A stretch of 40,906 nt of DNA from Alphaproteobacteria bacterium (GTDB lineage Bacteria; Pseudomonadota; Alphaproteobacteria; SHVZ01). Under the pieces are notes generated by a model. That model worked only from the letters and a program-made list of their open reading frames with translations. It ran no database searches and had not been told where the DNA came from. Made by a program: the position numbers and the translations under genes. Shown piece by piece: positions 11,106 through 19,706 of the stretch (positions within the stretch are counted from its first letter, which is position 1; each line of letters opens with the position of its first letter). Location: contig SHVZ01000021.1 of the NCBI GenBank assembly GCA_009694025.1, positions 1 through 40,906 on the forward strand. The letters run 5' to 3'.

Positions 11106-12110
11106 CTAGGGGAAGGCTTCGTCATAAACGAAAAGCCCCGGCAACCCTCCGGTGTGGACGAACACGACCGAGTCATCCTTGCGGTAGCGGCCCTCGCGGA
11201 TCCGCTGGATCAGGCCGGCGAGCCCCTTGCCGGTATAGACCGGATCGAGGAACAGGCCTTCGCATTCGGCGGCGAGCCGCACCGCCTCGATCATGCCCGG
11301 CGTCGGCTGGCCATAGCCCGGGCCGATGAAGCGGTCGTCAGCCTCGACGGCCAGCATTGCGAGCTTCGCATCGAGCTGCAGCTCGCCGACGGTGCGGCTA
11401 AGCAGCGCCTTGACCCGGGCTTCCTGGTCATCCTTGGGCCGGCTGACGCAGACGCCGGTGACGGGGATGCCCGTCGCAGCGAGGCCGAGCAACAGGCCGA
11501 CCTGGGTCCCACAGCTTCCGGTCGCGTGCACGACCGCCGCCGGGCGGAGGCCGAGCGCCCGCGACTGCTCGGCGATCTCCTCGCCGGCGACCGCGTATCC
11601 GAGCGCGCCGACCGGCGACGAGCCGCCGACCGGAATGACGTAAGGGATGCGGCCGGCGCGCTTCTTCTCGTCGGCGATCCGCGCCATCTCCTCGTCGACA
11701 TTGGTCGAGGCCGGCACACGCCGGATCTCGGCGCCGGTCAGGCGGTCGAGCAATAGGTTGCCGCTCGCGTGATAGGCGGGTGAGCGGTCGGTGACGGCGT
11801 CGGTGAGCACGAGGACGCATTTGAGCCCGAGCTTGGCGGCTGCCGCGGCGGTCTGGCGGCCGTGGTTGGTCTGGAGCGCGCCTGCGGTGATGACGGTGTC
11901 GGCACCGGCCTTCAGCGCCGCCCCGATCAGGTATTCGAGCTTCCGGCCCTTGTTGCCGCCGGCGGCAAAGCCGGTCGCATCGTCGCGCTTGACGTAGATC
12001 CGGGGGCCGCCGAGCCGGTCGGAGAGCCGGGGCATCGCTTCCAGCGGCGTCGGCCCGTGGACCAGGCGCACGCGGTCGAGGCGATCGAGCACGGGAAGGG
12101 CGGCGGACAT
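11106..12110 (-). CDS. D-cysteine desulfhydrase / L-cysteate sulfo-lyase family PLP enzyme
   Basis: A 334-residue fold-type II PLP enzyme of the ACC deaminase/D-cysteine desulfhydrase family. The PLP lysine lies in GGNKGRKLEYL (about residue 54), followed by the substrate loop LQTNHGRQTAAAAAKLG and the phosphate-binding region HATGSCGTQVGL. DcyD-type enzymes convert D-cysteine to pyruvate, sulfide and ammonia; close relatives cleave L-cysteate (CuyA) or 1-aminocyclopropane carboxylate. The NH rather than NQ pair in the substrate loop argues against ACC deaminase. A good Shine-Dalgarno (AGGAGA) precedes the ATG. It is divergent from the rpmI operon. The exact substrate cannot be settled here. 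Confidence 0.85.
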   Translation of the reverse strand: MSAALPVLDRLDRVRLVHGPTPLEAMPRLSDRLGGPRIYVKRDDATGFAAGGNKGRKLEYLIGAALKAGADTVITAGALQTNHGRQTAAAAAKLGLKCVLVLTDAVTDRSPAYHASGNLLLDRLTGAEIRRVPASTNVDEEMARIADEKKRAGRIPYVIPVGGSSPVGALGYAVAGEEIAEQSRALGLRPAAVVHATGSCGTQVGLLLGLAATGIPVTGVCVSRPKDDQEARVKALLSRTVGELQLDAKLAMLAVEADDRFIGPGYGQPTPGMIEAVRLAAECEGLFLDPVYTGKGLAGLIQRIREGRYRKDDSVVFVHTGGLPGLFVYDEAFP

Positions 12111-12194
12111 CGGGCTCTCCTGGAGTTCGCTAGGGTCGACCCTAGCCGCGGCCAGTCGCCCCCGCCAAGGGTTTCGCCCTTGGTTTTCCGAGGC

Positions 12195-12223
12195 TTGCGC
12201 CGGCTGGACCCCGCCGCTATAAA
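12195..12223 (+). promoter_or_regulatory. Candidate promoter of the rpmI-rplT operon
   Basis: TTGCGC (12195-12200) and TATAAA (12218-12223) are separated by exactly 17 bases. The -10 matches five of six consensus bases. The transcript would start near 12230 and have an untranslated leader of about 100 bases before rpmI. Confidence 0.5.
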
Positions 12224-12254
12224 CCCGCTTCCTCGGAGACGGGGCGACGTCCGC

Positions 12255-12280
12255 GCCGGGCCTGTTAGGGCATGCCCGGC
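12255..12280 (+). promoter_or_regulatory. Leader hairpin before rpmI
   Basis: GCCGGGC and GCCCGGC form a 7-bp stem around a 12-base loop in the predicted rpmI leader. Ribosomal protein L20 represses rpmI-rplT translation through leader RNA structures in several bacteria, so this is a possible L20 target. No specific L20-binding feature could be confirmed. Confidence 0.3.
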
Positions 12281-12330
12281 CGGCGCGATAGGGGCCTCAG
12301 GGTCCCTCCAGGCCATTGAAAGGAAAGAAA

Positions 12331-12531
12331 ATGCCCAAGATGAAGACCAAGAGCAGCGCCAAAAAGCGCTTCCGGGTCACCGCCTCCGGCAAGATCAAGA
12401 TGGGGCCGTCGCGCAAGCGCCACGGCATGAGCAAGCGTCCGCACAAGATGGTCCGAACCGCGCGCGGCTCGGAGATCATGAACGAGCGCGACGCCAAGAT
12501 CGTCCGCACCCACATGCCTTACGACCTGTAA
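12331..12531 (+). CDS. rpmI: 50S ribosomal protein L35
   Basis: A 66-residue, very basic protein beginning [14 protein letters not shown], the invariant L35 N-terminus, with [14 protein letters not shown] and a conserved tail. It is a small component of the large ribosomal subunit. The ATG at 12331 is chosen because the family starts MPKMK and AAAGGAAAG lies just upstream; an in-frame ATG 15 bases earlier is not needed. rplT follows 12 bases after its stop. infC, which precedes rpmI in many bacteria, is not adjacent here: the upstream gene is divergent. Confidence 0.97.
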   Translation: MPKMKTKSSAKKRFRVTASGKIKMGPSRKRHGMSKRPHKMVRTARGSEIMNERDAKIVRTHMPYDL

Positions 12532-12543
12532 GGAGACGCTCCC

Positions 12544-12903
12544 ATGGCTCGCGTGAAGCGGGGCGTCACCACCCACGCCCGACACAAGAAGATCCTGAAG
12601 CTCGCCAAGGGCTACCGCGGCCGCAATTCGACCAACTACCGGATCGCGCTCGAGAAGGTCGAGAAGGGGCTGCAATACGCCTATCGCGACCGCAAGAACC
12701 GCAAGCGCACGTTCCGCGCGCTGTGGATCCAGCGGATCAACGCCGGCGCGCGCGCGCACGGCCTCACATATTCGAAGCTGATGAGCGGGTTGAAGACCGC
12801 CGGCATCGAGATCGACCGCAAGGTGCTCTCCGATCTCGCGATCAGCGAGCCGGCATCGTTTACGAGCTTGGTCAAGCAAGCCCAGGCCGCTCTCGCCGCC
12901 TAA
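12544..12903 (+). CDS. rplT: 50S ribosomal protein L20
   Basis: A 119-residue protein of normal length with the L20 signature [19 protein letters not shown], then [15 protein letters not shown], and the C-terminal domain [21 protein letters not shown]20 nucleates early 23S rRNA folding and commonly acts as translational repressor of its own operon. It is preceded by AAGGAG and lies directly after rpmI. A hairpin sits in the 75-base gap between rplT and pheS, so pheST expression may be partly separated from the ribosomal protein genes. Confidence 0.97.
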   Translation: MARVKRGVTTHARHKKILKLAKGYRGRNSTNYRIALEKVEKGLQYAYRDRKNRKRTFRALWIQRINAGARAHGLTYSKLMSGLKTAGIEIDRKVLSDLAISEPASFTSLVKQAQAALAA

Positions 12904-12934
12904 GCAGGTGGTACGATCCGAAAGGTGGACGACG

Positions 12935-12958
12935 AGAGGGGCCGGAGACGGCCCCTTT
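12935..12958 (+). terminator. Attenuator-like hairpin between rplT and pheS
   Basis: AGGGGCCG and CGGCCCCT pair perfectly over 8 bp around a GAGA tetraloop (12945-12948), a GNRA-type loop, and two more outer pairs are possible. Only TTTCG follows, so termination would be partial. It begins about 30 bases after the rplT stop. I saw no phenylalanine-rich leader peptide that would make this a classical pheST attenuator. Confidence 0.5.
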
Positions 12959-12978
12959 CGCATTCGTGGAGGACGAGG

Positions 12979-14058
12979 ATGCTGGATCAACTGGAGGCGA
13001 CGCGGGGAGAGCTGATGAAGCTCGTGGACGCCGCTGCCGATCTTCCGGCGCTGGAAGCCGTGCGCGTGGCCGCCCTCGGCAAGAAGGGCCGCGTCACCCA
13101 GCTCATGCAGGGTCTGAAGGACATCGCGCCCGAGGCTCGGCGCGACGCCGGCCAGGCGCTCAATCGGCTCAAGGACGAGATCGAGGCGGCGCTGGCGAAG
13201 CGGAAGGACGGCCTCGGCGAGGCGGCGCTCGATGCCCGGCTCAAGACCGAGACCCTCGATCTGACGCTTCCGACCCGCCCGGGCGGCCTCGGGCGCATAC
13301 ACCCGATCAGCCAGACCATCGAGGAGCTGGTGCAGATCTTCGGCGCCATGGGCTTCTCCGTCGCCGAAGGCCCGGACATCGACGACGACTTCCACAACTT
13401 CACCGCCCTCAACTTCGGCCCGGATCATCCGGCGCGCCAGATGCACGACACCTTCTACCTGCCGCCGCGCCCCGACGGCATGCCGGTCGTCCTGCGCACG
13501 CACACGTCCACAGTGCAGATCCGCACGATGATGAAGGCGAAGCCGCCGTTCCGCATCATCGTACCCGGCCGTACCTTCCGCAGCGATTCCGATGCCACCC
13601 ATTCGCCGATGTTCCACCAGGTCGAAGGCCTGGTGATCGACGAGACGACCCATATGGGCCACCTCAAGGGTTGCCTGATCGATTTCTGCCGCGCGTTCTT
13701 CCAGCTCGACGACCTGCCGGTGCGCTTCCGGCCCTCCTACTTCCCGTTCACCGAGCCTTCGGTCGAGGTCGACATCGGCTGCTCGCGCAAAGGCGGCGAG
13801 CTCAAGCTGGGGGCCGGCGGCGACTGGCTGGAGATCCTCGGCTGCGGCATGGTCCATCCGAACGTGCTGAAGAACTGCGGCGTCGATCCGACCCGCTATC
13901 AGGGCTTCGCCTTCGGCATGGGGATCGACCGCATCGCCATGCTGAAATACGGCATCCCGGACTTGAGGCCGTTCTTCGACGCCGATCTCCGTTGGCTCAG
14001 GCACTACGGCTTCGTTCCGCTCGATCCTCCGAGCCTGGCGGGAGGGCTCAGCCGATGA
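12979..14058 (+). CDS. pheS: Phenylalanyl-tRNA synthetase alpha subunit
   Basis: A 359-residue class II synthetase catalytic subunit. The N-terminal coiled coil is followed by [14 protein letters not shown] and the motif 2 region [13 protein letters not shown]...[15 protein letters not shown]. Motif 3 appears as [18 protein letters not shown]. The TEPSVEVD segment contributes to phenylalanine and ATP binding. PheS and PheT form a heterotetramer that charges tRNA-Phe. GGAGG sits 6-10 bases before the ATG at 12979, which fixes the start. The stop overlaps the pheT start in an ATGA arrangement, implying translational coupling and equal subunit output. Confidence 0.97.
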   Translation: MLDQLEATRGELMKLVDAAADLPALEAVRVAALGKKGRVTQLMQGLKDIAPEARRDAGQALNRLKDEIEAALAKRKDGLGEAALDARLKTETLDLTLPTRPGGLGRIHPISQTIEELVQIFGAMGFSVAEGPDIDDDFHNFTALNFGPDHPARQMHDTFYLPPRPDGMPVVLRTHTSTVQIRTMMKAKPPFRIIVPGRTFRSDSDATHSPMFHQVEGLVIDETTHMGHLKGCLIDFCRAFFQLDDLPVRFRPSYFPFTEPSVEVDIGCSRKGGELKLGAGGDWLEILGCGMVHPNVLKNCGVDPTRYQGFAFGMGIDRIAMLKYGIPDLRPFFDADLRWLRHYGFVPLDPPSLAGGLSR

Positions 14059-16448
14059 AGTTCACGCTTTCCTGGCTGACGCGGCACCTCGACACCAAGG
14101 CCGGCGTCGAGGAGATCGGCGCAACCCTCACCCGCCTCGGCCTCGAGGTCGAAGGCATCGACAACCGCGCCAAGGGCCTCGAGCCCTTCGTCGTCGGATT
14201 CGTGATCAAGGCCGAGCCGCACCCGAACGCCGATCGGCTGCGCGTCTGCCTGGTCGATACCGGCAAGGATCAGGTGCAGGTCGTCTGCGGCGCGCCGAAC
14301 GCACGGACCGGGATGAAGGGCGTCTTCGCCGCCACGGGTACGGTGATCCCGCGCACCGGCGCCGAGCTCAAGGCCGGCGCCATCCGCGGCCAGGCCTCCA
14401 ACGGCATGCTTTGCTCGGCCTACGAGATGGGCCTCTCCGACGACCACGAGGGGATCATCGACCTCCCGGCCGATGCGCCGGTCGGCCAGCCTTTCGCCAA
14501 GGTGATGGGCCTCGACGATCCGGTCATCGACGTCGCGGTCACGCCCAACCGCGCCGACTGCCTCGGCATCCGGGGCATCGCCCGCGATCTCGCCGCCGCC
14601 GGCCTCGGCACGCTGAAGCCCCTCGACGTGACACCCGCTCCCGGCCGTTTCAAGAGTTCGGTCCAATGGAAGATCGCCCCTGGCGCCGAGTCCGGCTGCC
14701 CGCAGGTGGTCGGCCGGACGATCCGGGGGCTCAAGAACGGGCCGAGCCCGCGCTGGCTGCAGGATTGGCTGACGGCGATCGGGCTCCGCCCGATCTCGGC
14801 GCTGGTCGACGTCACCAATTTCACCACCCACGACATCTCCCGCCCGCTCCACGTCTTCGACGCGGACAAGCTCGCCGGCGACCTCACCATGCGCTGGGCC
14901 AAGGATGGCGAGAGCCTGGCGGCGCTGAATGGCAAGACCTACGCCCTCGACGCCTCGATGGTCGTCATCGCCGATGACCGCCGGGTACACGGCATCGGCG
15001 GCGTCATGGGCGGCGAGCATTCCGGCGTGACCGCGGCGACCGCCTCGGTCTTCATCGAGTCGGCGCTGTTCTCGCCAGGCATGGTCGCGGCAACCGGACG
15101 CAGGCTCAACCTCCTCTCCGATGCCCGCTACCGTTTCGAGCGCGGGCTCGACCCGACCTCGCCGTTCTGGGGCGTCGAGGTGGCGACTCGGCTGATCCTG
15201 GAGATGTGCGGCGGCGAGGCGTCCGAGCTGACCGTCGCCGGCAGCGAGCCCTCCTGGCGGCGTGCGGTCTCCTACCGCCCTACCCGTTCGCGCACGCTTG
15301 GCGGCATCGACATCCCGGTCGCCGAGCAGGAGGGCATCCTCCGCCGGCTCGGCTTCGAGACCAAGGGCGGCGGCGAGGCGATCCAGGTGTCGCCACCCGG
15401 ATGGCGGGGCGATATCGAGGGCGAGGCCGACATCGTCGAGGAAGTCGTGCGTGTGCACGGCCTCGACAAGGTCCTGCCGGTCTCGATGCCGGGCGCCGGC
15501 GCCATGGCGCAGCCGGCGGTGACGCCGGCCCAGCGCCGGCCGATGCTGGCCAAGCGCACCCTCGCCGTCCGCGGCCTGATAGAGGCGGTCACCTTCTCGT
15601 TCATGCCCTCGGCGCTGGTCGACCTTTTCGGCGGCACCCCGGGGGAGCTCAAGTTGGTCAACCCGATTGCCGCCGATCTCGACGCCATGCGGCCGTCGAT
15701 CGTGGCGAATCTGCTGGCGGCGGCGAAGCGCAACCTCGACCGCGGCCTCGGCGATCCGGCGCTGTTCGAGGTCGGCCCGCAATACAGGGACGCGACGCCG
15801 ACCGGCCAGACGCTCGCCGCGACCGCCATCCGCGTCGGCCGGGCGCTGCCGCGCCATTGGCAGGGTCCGGCCCGCGACGTCGACGCCTTCGATGCCAAGG
15901 CCGATGCGTTGGCCGTCCTCGAAGCCTTAGGCGCGCCGGTCGAGAACCTGCAGGTCTCGGCCGATGCGCCCGGCTGGTATCACCCGGGACAGTCGGGCGC
16001 GCTTCGGTTGGGGCCGAACGTGCTCGCCTGGTTCGGTGCCGTTCATCCGAAGGTGCTCGCCACCCTCGACCTCAAGGGGCCGGCCGTCGCGGTCGAGGTG
16101 TTCGTCGAGCGCGTACCGCTGCCGCGATCGAAGGGCACGGGACGGCCGAAGCTGGACCTCTCGCCCTTCCAGCCGGTCGAGCGCGACTTCGCCTTCGTCG
16201 TCGATACCGGTGTGTCCGCCGAGGCGCTGGTGCGCGCCGCCAGAAGCGCCGACAAGACGTTGATCGCCGACGCCCGGATCTTCGACCGCTATGTCGGCGA
16301 CAAGGTCGGGCCGGGCAAGGCCTCCCTCGCGCTCTCGGTGACGCTGCAGCCGAAGGAGGCGACGCTCACCGACGAGGCGATCGAGCAGGTCTCGGCCCGG
16401 ATCGTGGCCGCCGTCCAGAAGGCGACCGGCGCGACGCTCAGGACCTAA
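14055..16448 (+). CDS. pheT: Phenylalanyl-tRNA synthetase beta subunit
   Basis: A 797-residue protein of typical length beginning [14 protein letters not shown]. The tRNA-binding EMAP-like domain is at residues about 40-150 ([25 protein letters not shown], and [12 protein letters not shown]). The B3/B4 editing domain, which hydrolyses mischarged Tyr-tRNA, contains [20 protein letters not shown]. The B5 domain and a degenerate catalytic core follow, and the C-terminal ferredoxin-like anticodon-binding domain starts near [14 protein letters not shown]. The start overlaps pheS by 4 bases. It ends 27 bases before the convergent GT61 gene. Confidence 0.97.
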   Translation: MKFTLSWLTRHLDTKAGVEEIGATLTRLGLEVEGIDNRAKGLEPFVVGFVIKAEPHPNADRLRVCLVDTGKDQVQVVCGAPNARTGMKGVFAATGTVIPRTGAELKAGAIRGQASNGMLCSAYEMGLSDDHEGIIDLPADAPVGQPFAKVMGLDDPVIDVAVTPNRADCLGIRGIARDLAAAGLGTLKPLDVTPAPGRFKSSVQWKIAPGAESGCPQVVGRTIRGLKNGPSPRWLQDWLTAIGLRPISALVDVTNFTTHDISRPLHVFDADKLAGDLTMRWAKDGESLAALNGKTYALDASMVVIADDRRVHGIGGVMGGEHSGVTAATASVFIESALFSPGMVAATGRRLNLLSDARYRFERGLDPTSPFWGVEVATRLILEMCGGEASELTVAGSEPSWRRAVSYRPTRSRTLGGIDIPVAEQEGILRRLGFETKGGGEAIQVSPPGWRGDIEGEADIVEEVVRVHGLDKVLPVSMPGAGAMAQPAVTPAQRRPMLAKRTLAVRGLIEAVTFSFMPSALVDLFGGTPGELKLVNPIAADLDAMRPSIVANLLAAAKRNLDRGLGDPALFEVGPQYRDATPTGQTLAATAIRVGRALPRHWQGPARDVDAFDAKADALAVLEALGAPVENLQVSADAPGWYHPGQSGALRLGPNVLAWFGAVHPKVLATLDLKGPAVAVEVFVERVPLPRSKGTGRPKLDLSPFQPVERDFAFVVDTGVSAEALVRAARSADKTLIADARIFDRYVGDKVGPGKASLALSVTLQPKEATLTDEAIEQVSARIVAAVQKATGATLRT

Positions 16449-16475
16449 CAAGCGCCGCACAGACCCAGGCCAGAC

Positions 16476-17714
16476 TCACCCTTGCCGCGGCCGGGAGGCG
16501 GCGAGCCCCGCCTCGACCACGCGCCGGAGCTTGGCCGGATCGACGACCATGTCGGCCTCGTAGTCGGACTTGCCGTCGAGCGGGGGACCGGAAACCACCA
16601 GACCGTAAGGTTGCTCCATGGCATTGGCGAGGAGCCAGTACGCCGGACTGAGCAGGGCCGACGCGTGGCACTCCACGACCAAGGTTCCCGGCGGCGCCGC
16701 CGGGAGATTCGCGCCGGCCGCTCCGTGCGGCAGGACCACGGCCTCGGCGTTGGCGAAGAGCGCAAGCTGGTCGGCAACGCTCATGCTCTCGAGGGTGACG
16801 CTCTCGAAGCCGAGGCCCTTCAAGGACTGGACGACCTCGGCATCGTTGACCACACGCCGCTGCTTCGCGCCGGCGCGGGAGACGTAGATGCGTCGCGGGC
16901 GATCGGCCCGCGACTCCGAGCCGAGACGAGAGCGAAGATGACGGAACCACGGCCGCAGCCGCCGGCCGGTCTCGCCGGCCGTGAGGAACGAGGGAACATA
17001 CAGGCGCTTGAAGCGGGCGCAGCGCCAAGAGAACGGCAGCAGCGGAGCGGAACCGGCGAGCGCGCGCAAGGTCTGCTGCTGGAAGGAGTTGAGCCCGCCA
17101 TCGTTCACCAGCAGCGGCACGGCAGCGAGCTCGGGCAACGCCTCCTTCGCCCACAGCCGCGGCAGCACCTCGCACATCCAATGGTAATAGTTCGAGGCCC
17201 GCCTATCGACCAGAAAGAAGGCGGGCTGCTCGATAACGACCTCAGGCTCGATCTCGTGGTGGAGGTAGACCGGGACGGCAGTGCCGTTCACGTCGAGCGT
17301 AATTGTGTCGACGCTGCGGAGTTGCGGCCAATCGGCCTTGTAGTGAGCATTGTAAGGCTCCGACAAAGCCACGCCGCGATCGATGAAGATGCGGAAGCAC
17401 TCGGTCTCGTAAACCGACCTGCGCTCGACGATGACATCGTCCAGGCGCGCGAAAAACCGGTCGCGCGAATCATCGAAGCCGATGCCGAAAGTCTCTCGGC
17501 TGCGCTCGACCGAGGCGAGCTTGCCGGCAGAGGCGGTATCGGCCGCGTCGAAGAACTCCGGGTCGCGCGGCGCCGGTGTGGGCTCATAGGGCGGCCGAAA
17601 GAGAGAATTGGCGAGGCCTGGAACCTCGGCGATCGACTCAACGCGGCGACAGACGGTGTCCACCGAGATGAGACGAAAGCTGGAAAAGGCCACGACGCCT
17701 CCACACCTAAGCAA
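16476..17714 (-). CDS. Glycosyltransferase family 61 protein
   Basis: A 412-residue protein of the GT61 (DUF563) family. Diagnostic segments are the central NYYHWMCEVLPRLWA, RPRRIYVSRAGAKQRRVVND, and near the C-terminus VVLPHGAAGANLPAAPPGT followed by VVE. Bacterial GT61 members transfer sugars in capsule or other surface polysaccharide pathways; the sugar is not predictable. There is no signal peptide or obvious membrane segment, so it probably acts in the cytosol. It is isolated: no other polysaccharide genes are nearby, and both flanks are convergent or intergenic. The ATG at 17714 is used; GTG at 17693 is an alternative. Confidence 0.85.
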   Translation of the reverse strand: MLRCGGVVAFSSFRLISVDTVCRRVESIAEVPGLANSLFRPPYEPTPAPRDPEFFDAADTASAGKLASVERSRETFGIGFDDSRDRFFARLDDVIVERRSVYETECFRIFIDRGVALSEPYNAHYKADWPQLRSVDTITLDVNGTAVPVYLHHEIEPEVVIEQPAFFLVDRRASNYYHWMCEVLPRLWAKEALPELAAVPLLVNDGGLNSFQQQTLRALAGSAPLLPFSWRCARFKRLYVPSFLTAGETGRRLRPWFRHLRSRLGSESRADRPRRIYVSRAGAKQRRVVNDAEVVQSLKGLGFESVTLESMSVADQLALFANAEAVVLPHGAAGANLPAAPPGTLVVECHASALLSPAYWLLANAMEQPYGLVVSGPPLDGKSDYEADMVVDPAKLRRVVEAGLAASRPRQG

Positions 17715-18183
17715 CCCGCCGCCAAGCGCACCCGCCTGCCTAGCGGGCAGACGGGGTCTGGGTCAACCCCGGGCGACAATCGGACAGCCGAGGCGCCACT
17801 CAGGGCCTAGGGACGTCTCGCGACGTCGGCGTGAGCCGATCCCGAGGCGTGGCTCCGTTCGGGGCCTCACCCGTCAAATGAGATATCGCCCGGTTCGCCA
17901 GCAGGGGAAGCGTCAGGATCGCGAAGAGAATCAGCAACCGAAGAAGCGGGGGCATATGAAACGGACTCTGACGACGCCACATAGCGGCCCTCCGACAATG
18001 CTCATCACCCCACGGTCATTCAGCAAGAACGGCGCCGGTGATGCGTGAGCTTCACCAGCTCCCGTAACCATGCTTGCCCACAAGAGAGTTTCGCCTCGGC
18101 CGGCGAGGGATCCGCTCGGGTCGCCCTGCCACGTCCGGGCAGATATTGCCGCATCCCTCTCCCGGAGTCGGCGCCACCCATCG
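17715..18183. other. Intergenic region with one possible tiny membrane peptide
   Basis: About 470 bases between the GT61 gene and the GWWWNP-repeat gene. Apart from the small minus-strand reading frame listed separately, I see no gene, clear terminator or promoter. Short plus-strand frames here are proline- and arginine-rich and look like chance frames in GC-rich DNA. Confidence 0.4.
17800..17955 (-). CDS. Possible small single-pass membrane peptide
   Basis: A 51-residue frame whose N-terminal half is strongly hydrophobic (MPPLLRLLILFAILTLPLLA), followed by a polar, proline- and arginine-rich tail. This is the profile of a small membrane peptide. No clear Shine-Dalgarno precedes the ATG at 17955, and no homologue is recognised. 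It lies upstream of the GT61 gene on the same strand. It may equally be a chance frame. Confidence 0.3.
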   Translation of the reverse strand: MPPLLRLLILFAILTLPLLANRAISHLTGEAPNGATPRDRLTPTSRDVPRP

Positions 18184-19146
18184 TCACCCCGGAACCGACG
18201 CCAGCCGGACCGGACTGCCGGCGCAGTCCTTGGTCGCCGGCGCCTCGGCGGCGAGCGGCGTCAGCGCCAACGGCCCCGGTGTCGAGGCGAGATCGAAGCG
18301 GTTGATCGGCAGCAACCTTCCATCCGGCAGGGTCAGCGTCGCCGCGGTCGCATCGGCAAACTCAAGGACGATCGACCCGGCGTCGGCGGCGTCGGTCGGC
18401 ACGCGATAGTCGCCGTCCAGGGTCATGCCGCCGGCGAGGCGGAGCCAGCGACCGCGATAGGTACGGCCCTCCGCCAGGGGACCGTGGGAGACGTACCAGA
18501 CCGGGTTGCCGCGTTCGTCGTACATGGCGCCGGTCAGCAATAGGGCGCCGTTCCGCGCCTCCACGACGAAACCTCTGCCGGGCTCGGTCGGGTTCCACCA
18601 CCAGCCGGTGTCGGGCTCGAAGTCCGGGCGGGCGCCGCCGTCGAGCCGATAGCGTTCGAGCGGCACAGCGCGGCCGTTCGGAAGGGCAAGGGTCGCCTGG
18701 GTCGGGCTGAGGAAGCGGATGCCGATGCGTCCGGCCTCGTGCGCGGCGGTCGGCTTGCGAAAGCGCCCGCTCAAGGTCTGGCCGCCGCCATAGGAGACGA
18801 GGGTGCTGCTGAACTCGACCCCGCACCGCATCGAGCCGGAGGAAAGGTACCAGGAGGATCGTCCGTCGGCCTCGTAGGCGAGCGCGCCGATCATGATCTG
18901 GGCGCCGCTTCGCTCGATGACGAAGCCGCGGCCGGGTTCGTCGGGGTTCCACCACCAGCCGGTCTCCGGCTTGAGGGCGGGGGGCTCGACCGCCGCCGCT
19001 AGGCGAACGGGCGCCGTGGGCACCGCCGCGTCGGCGACATCGAAGACCTCGACCGGACCGCCATCGGGCGCGGCGAGGAAACCCGCGACCAGGGCACCGG
19101 CGGAAACCACGAGGAAAATCAGAAGAAGGCGGACGAGAGGCGTCAC
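18184..19146 (-). CDS. Exported protein with two GWWWNP repeats
   Basis: A 320-residue protein read from the GTG at 19146, which has AGGGGG about 5 bases upstream; a GTG at 19167 is in frame but less well placed. The N-terminus is a signal peptide or membrane anchor (LVRLLLIFLVVSAGALVAGFLAA). The rest is mainly two tandem copies of a domain of about 108 residues, each opening TGWWWNPxEPGRGF and containing a WYxS motif and a closing LPxGRxxPxxR element (residues about 62-169 and 180-287). I know this domain only from uncharacterised bacterial secreted proteins. A perfect CRP-type palindrome lies about 73 bases upstream of the start. Confidence 0.78.
   Translation of the reverse strand: MTPLVRLLLIFLVVSAGALVAGFLAAPDGGPVEVFDVADAAVPTAPVRLAAAVEPPALKPETGWWWNPDEPGRGFVIERSGAQIMIGALAYEADGRSSWYLSSGSMRCGVEFSSTLVSYGGGQTLSGRFRKPTAAHEAGRIGIRFLSPTQATLALPNGRAVPLERYRLDGGARPDFEPDTGWWWNPTEPGRGFVVEARNGALLLTGAMYDERGNPVWYVSHGPLAEGRTYRGRWLRLAGGMTLDGDYRVPTDAADAGSIVLEFADATAATLTLPDGRLLPINRFDLASTPGPLALTPLAAEAPATKDCAGSPVRLASVPG
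18286..18609 (-). repeat. GWWWNP repeat, second copy
   Basis: The C-terminal copy opens TGWWWNPTEPGRGFVVE, continues with the MYDERGNPVWYVS strand pair, and closes with LPDGRLLPINR. It aligns end to end with the first copy (18640-18963), separated by a short linker. The copies share the tryptophan-rich start almost exactly but differ in the middle, so the duplication is not recent. Confidence 0.75.
18640..18963 (-). repeat. GWWWNP repeat, first copy
   Basis: The N-terminal copy opens TGWWWNPDEPGRGFVIE, has AYEADGRSSWYLS in the middle and closes with LPNGRAVPLER. It contains a cysteine (SMRCGVEFS) that the second copy lacks. Confidence 0.75.
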
Positions 19147-19211
19147 GACACCCCCTTGTCTCTCCACCGGCTTGGAGAATTCAACGGTACAGGGGGACGG
19201 GAGGGCGTCGA

Positions 19212-19227
19212 TGTGATTGCGGTCACA
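19212..19227. promoter_or_regulatory. CRP/FNR-superfamily consensus site
   Basis: TGTGA-TTGCGG-TCACA is an exact match to the CRP consensus TGTGA-N6-TCACA. It lies in the short gap between the GNAT gene and the GWWWNP-repeat gene, centred about 73 bases upstream of the GTG start of the latter. A poor -10 (TACCGT, 19184-19189 on the minus strand) would place it near -42, a class II activator position. A role in regulating the repeat protein is inferred. Confidence 0.5.
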
Positions 19228-19256
19228 CCGCTCGCCGGAACGCCGAAACGAGTGAC

Positions 19257-19706
19257 TCAGGCGGTCTTGGCGTAGATGACAAAATCATAATCCTCGCCGC
19301 AGAAACCGCGTCTGAGCGATGACGTCAGGCGCCAGCCGTGCTTCTCGTAGAAGTCGCGGGCTTGGCGGTTGTTCCGAAAGCATTCCAGAGTGGTGGCGCC
19401 GTTCGCCTCGGCTTCCGCCAGCAGCGTCTTGCCGATACCGCGCGCCTGGGCGGCCGGGTCGACGAACAGCATATCGATGTGGCCTTGCCGTACCAGGGAG
19501 AAGCCGACGATCCGTTCATCCGTCAGCGCCACGACGACCTCGGGCCATTGCTGGGTGAAGCGTTCGGCGAAGAAGGCGCGCGGGCGCTGGGCGAGCGAGA
19601 CCGGGCTCATGATTCCGGCGAAGGCCTGGTGGAAGGAGATGTGGGCAACGCGGGCGAGCGCTTCGGCATCCTCGGGCGTCGCCGGGCGCAGCGAGACCCG
19701 GCTCAT
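19257..19706 (-). CDS. GNAT family N-acetyltransferase
   Basis: A 149-residue single-domain acetyltransferase: MSRVSLRPATPEDAEALARV at the start, the acetyl-CoA-binding motif A in IDMLFVDPAAQARGIGKTLL (Q/RxxGxG as QARGIG), and the motif B region FYEKHGWRL. It probably acetylates an amine on a small molecule or protein; the substrate is unknown. The ATG at 19706 overlaps the stop of the DppC-like permease in an ATGA junction, so it is translationally coupled to the transporter operon and may modify the imported compound. Confidence 0.87.
   Translation of the reverse strand: MSRVSLRPATPEDAEALARVAHISFHQAFAGIMSPVSLAQRPRAFFAERFTQQWPEVVVALTDERIVGFSLVRQGHIDMLFVDPAAQARGIGKTLLAEAEANGATTLECFRNNRQARDFYEKHGWRLTSSLRRGFCGEDYDFVIYAKTA

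Noticed and set aside
12265..14004. Long minus-strand frame antisense to rpmI, rplT and pheS
   Set aside because: Composition reflects antisense of conserved genes; no motif.
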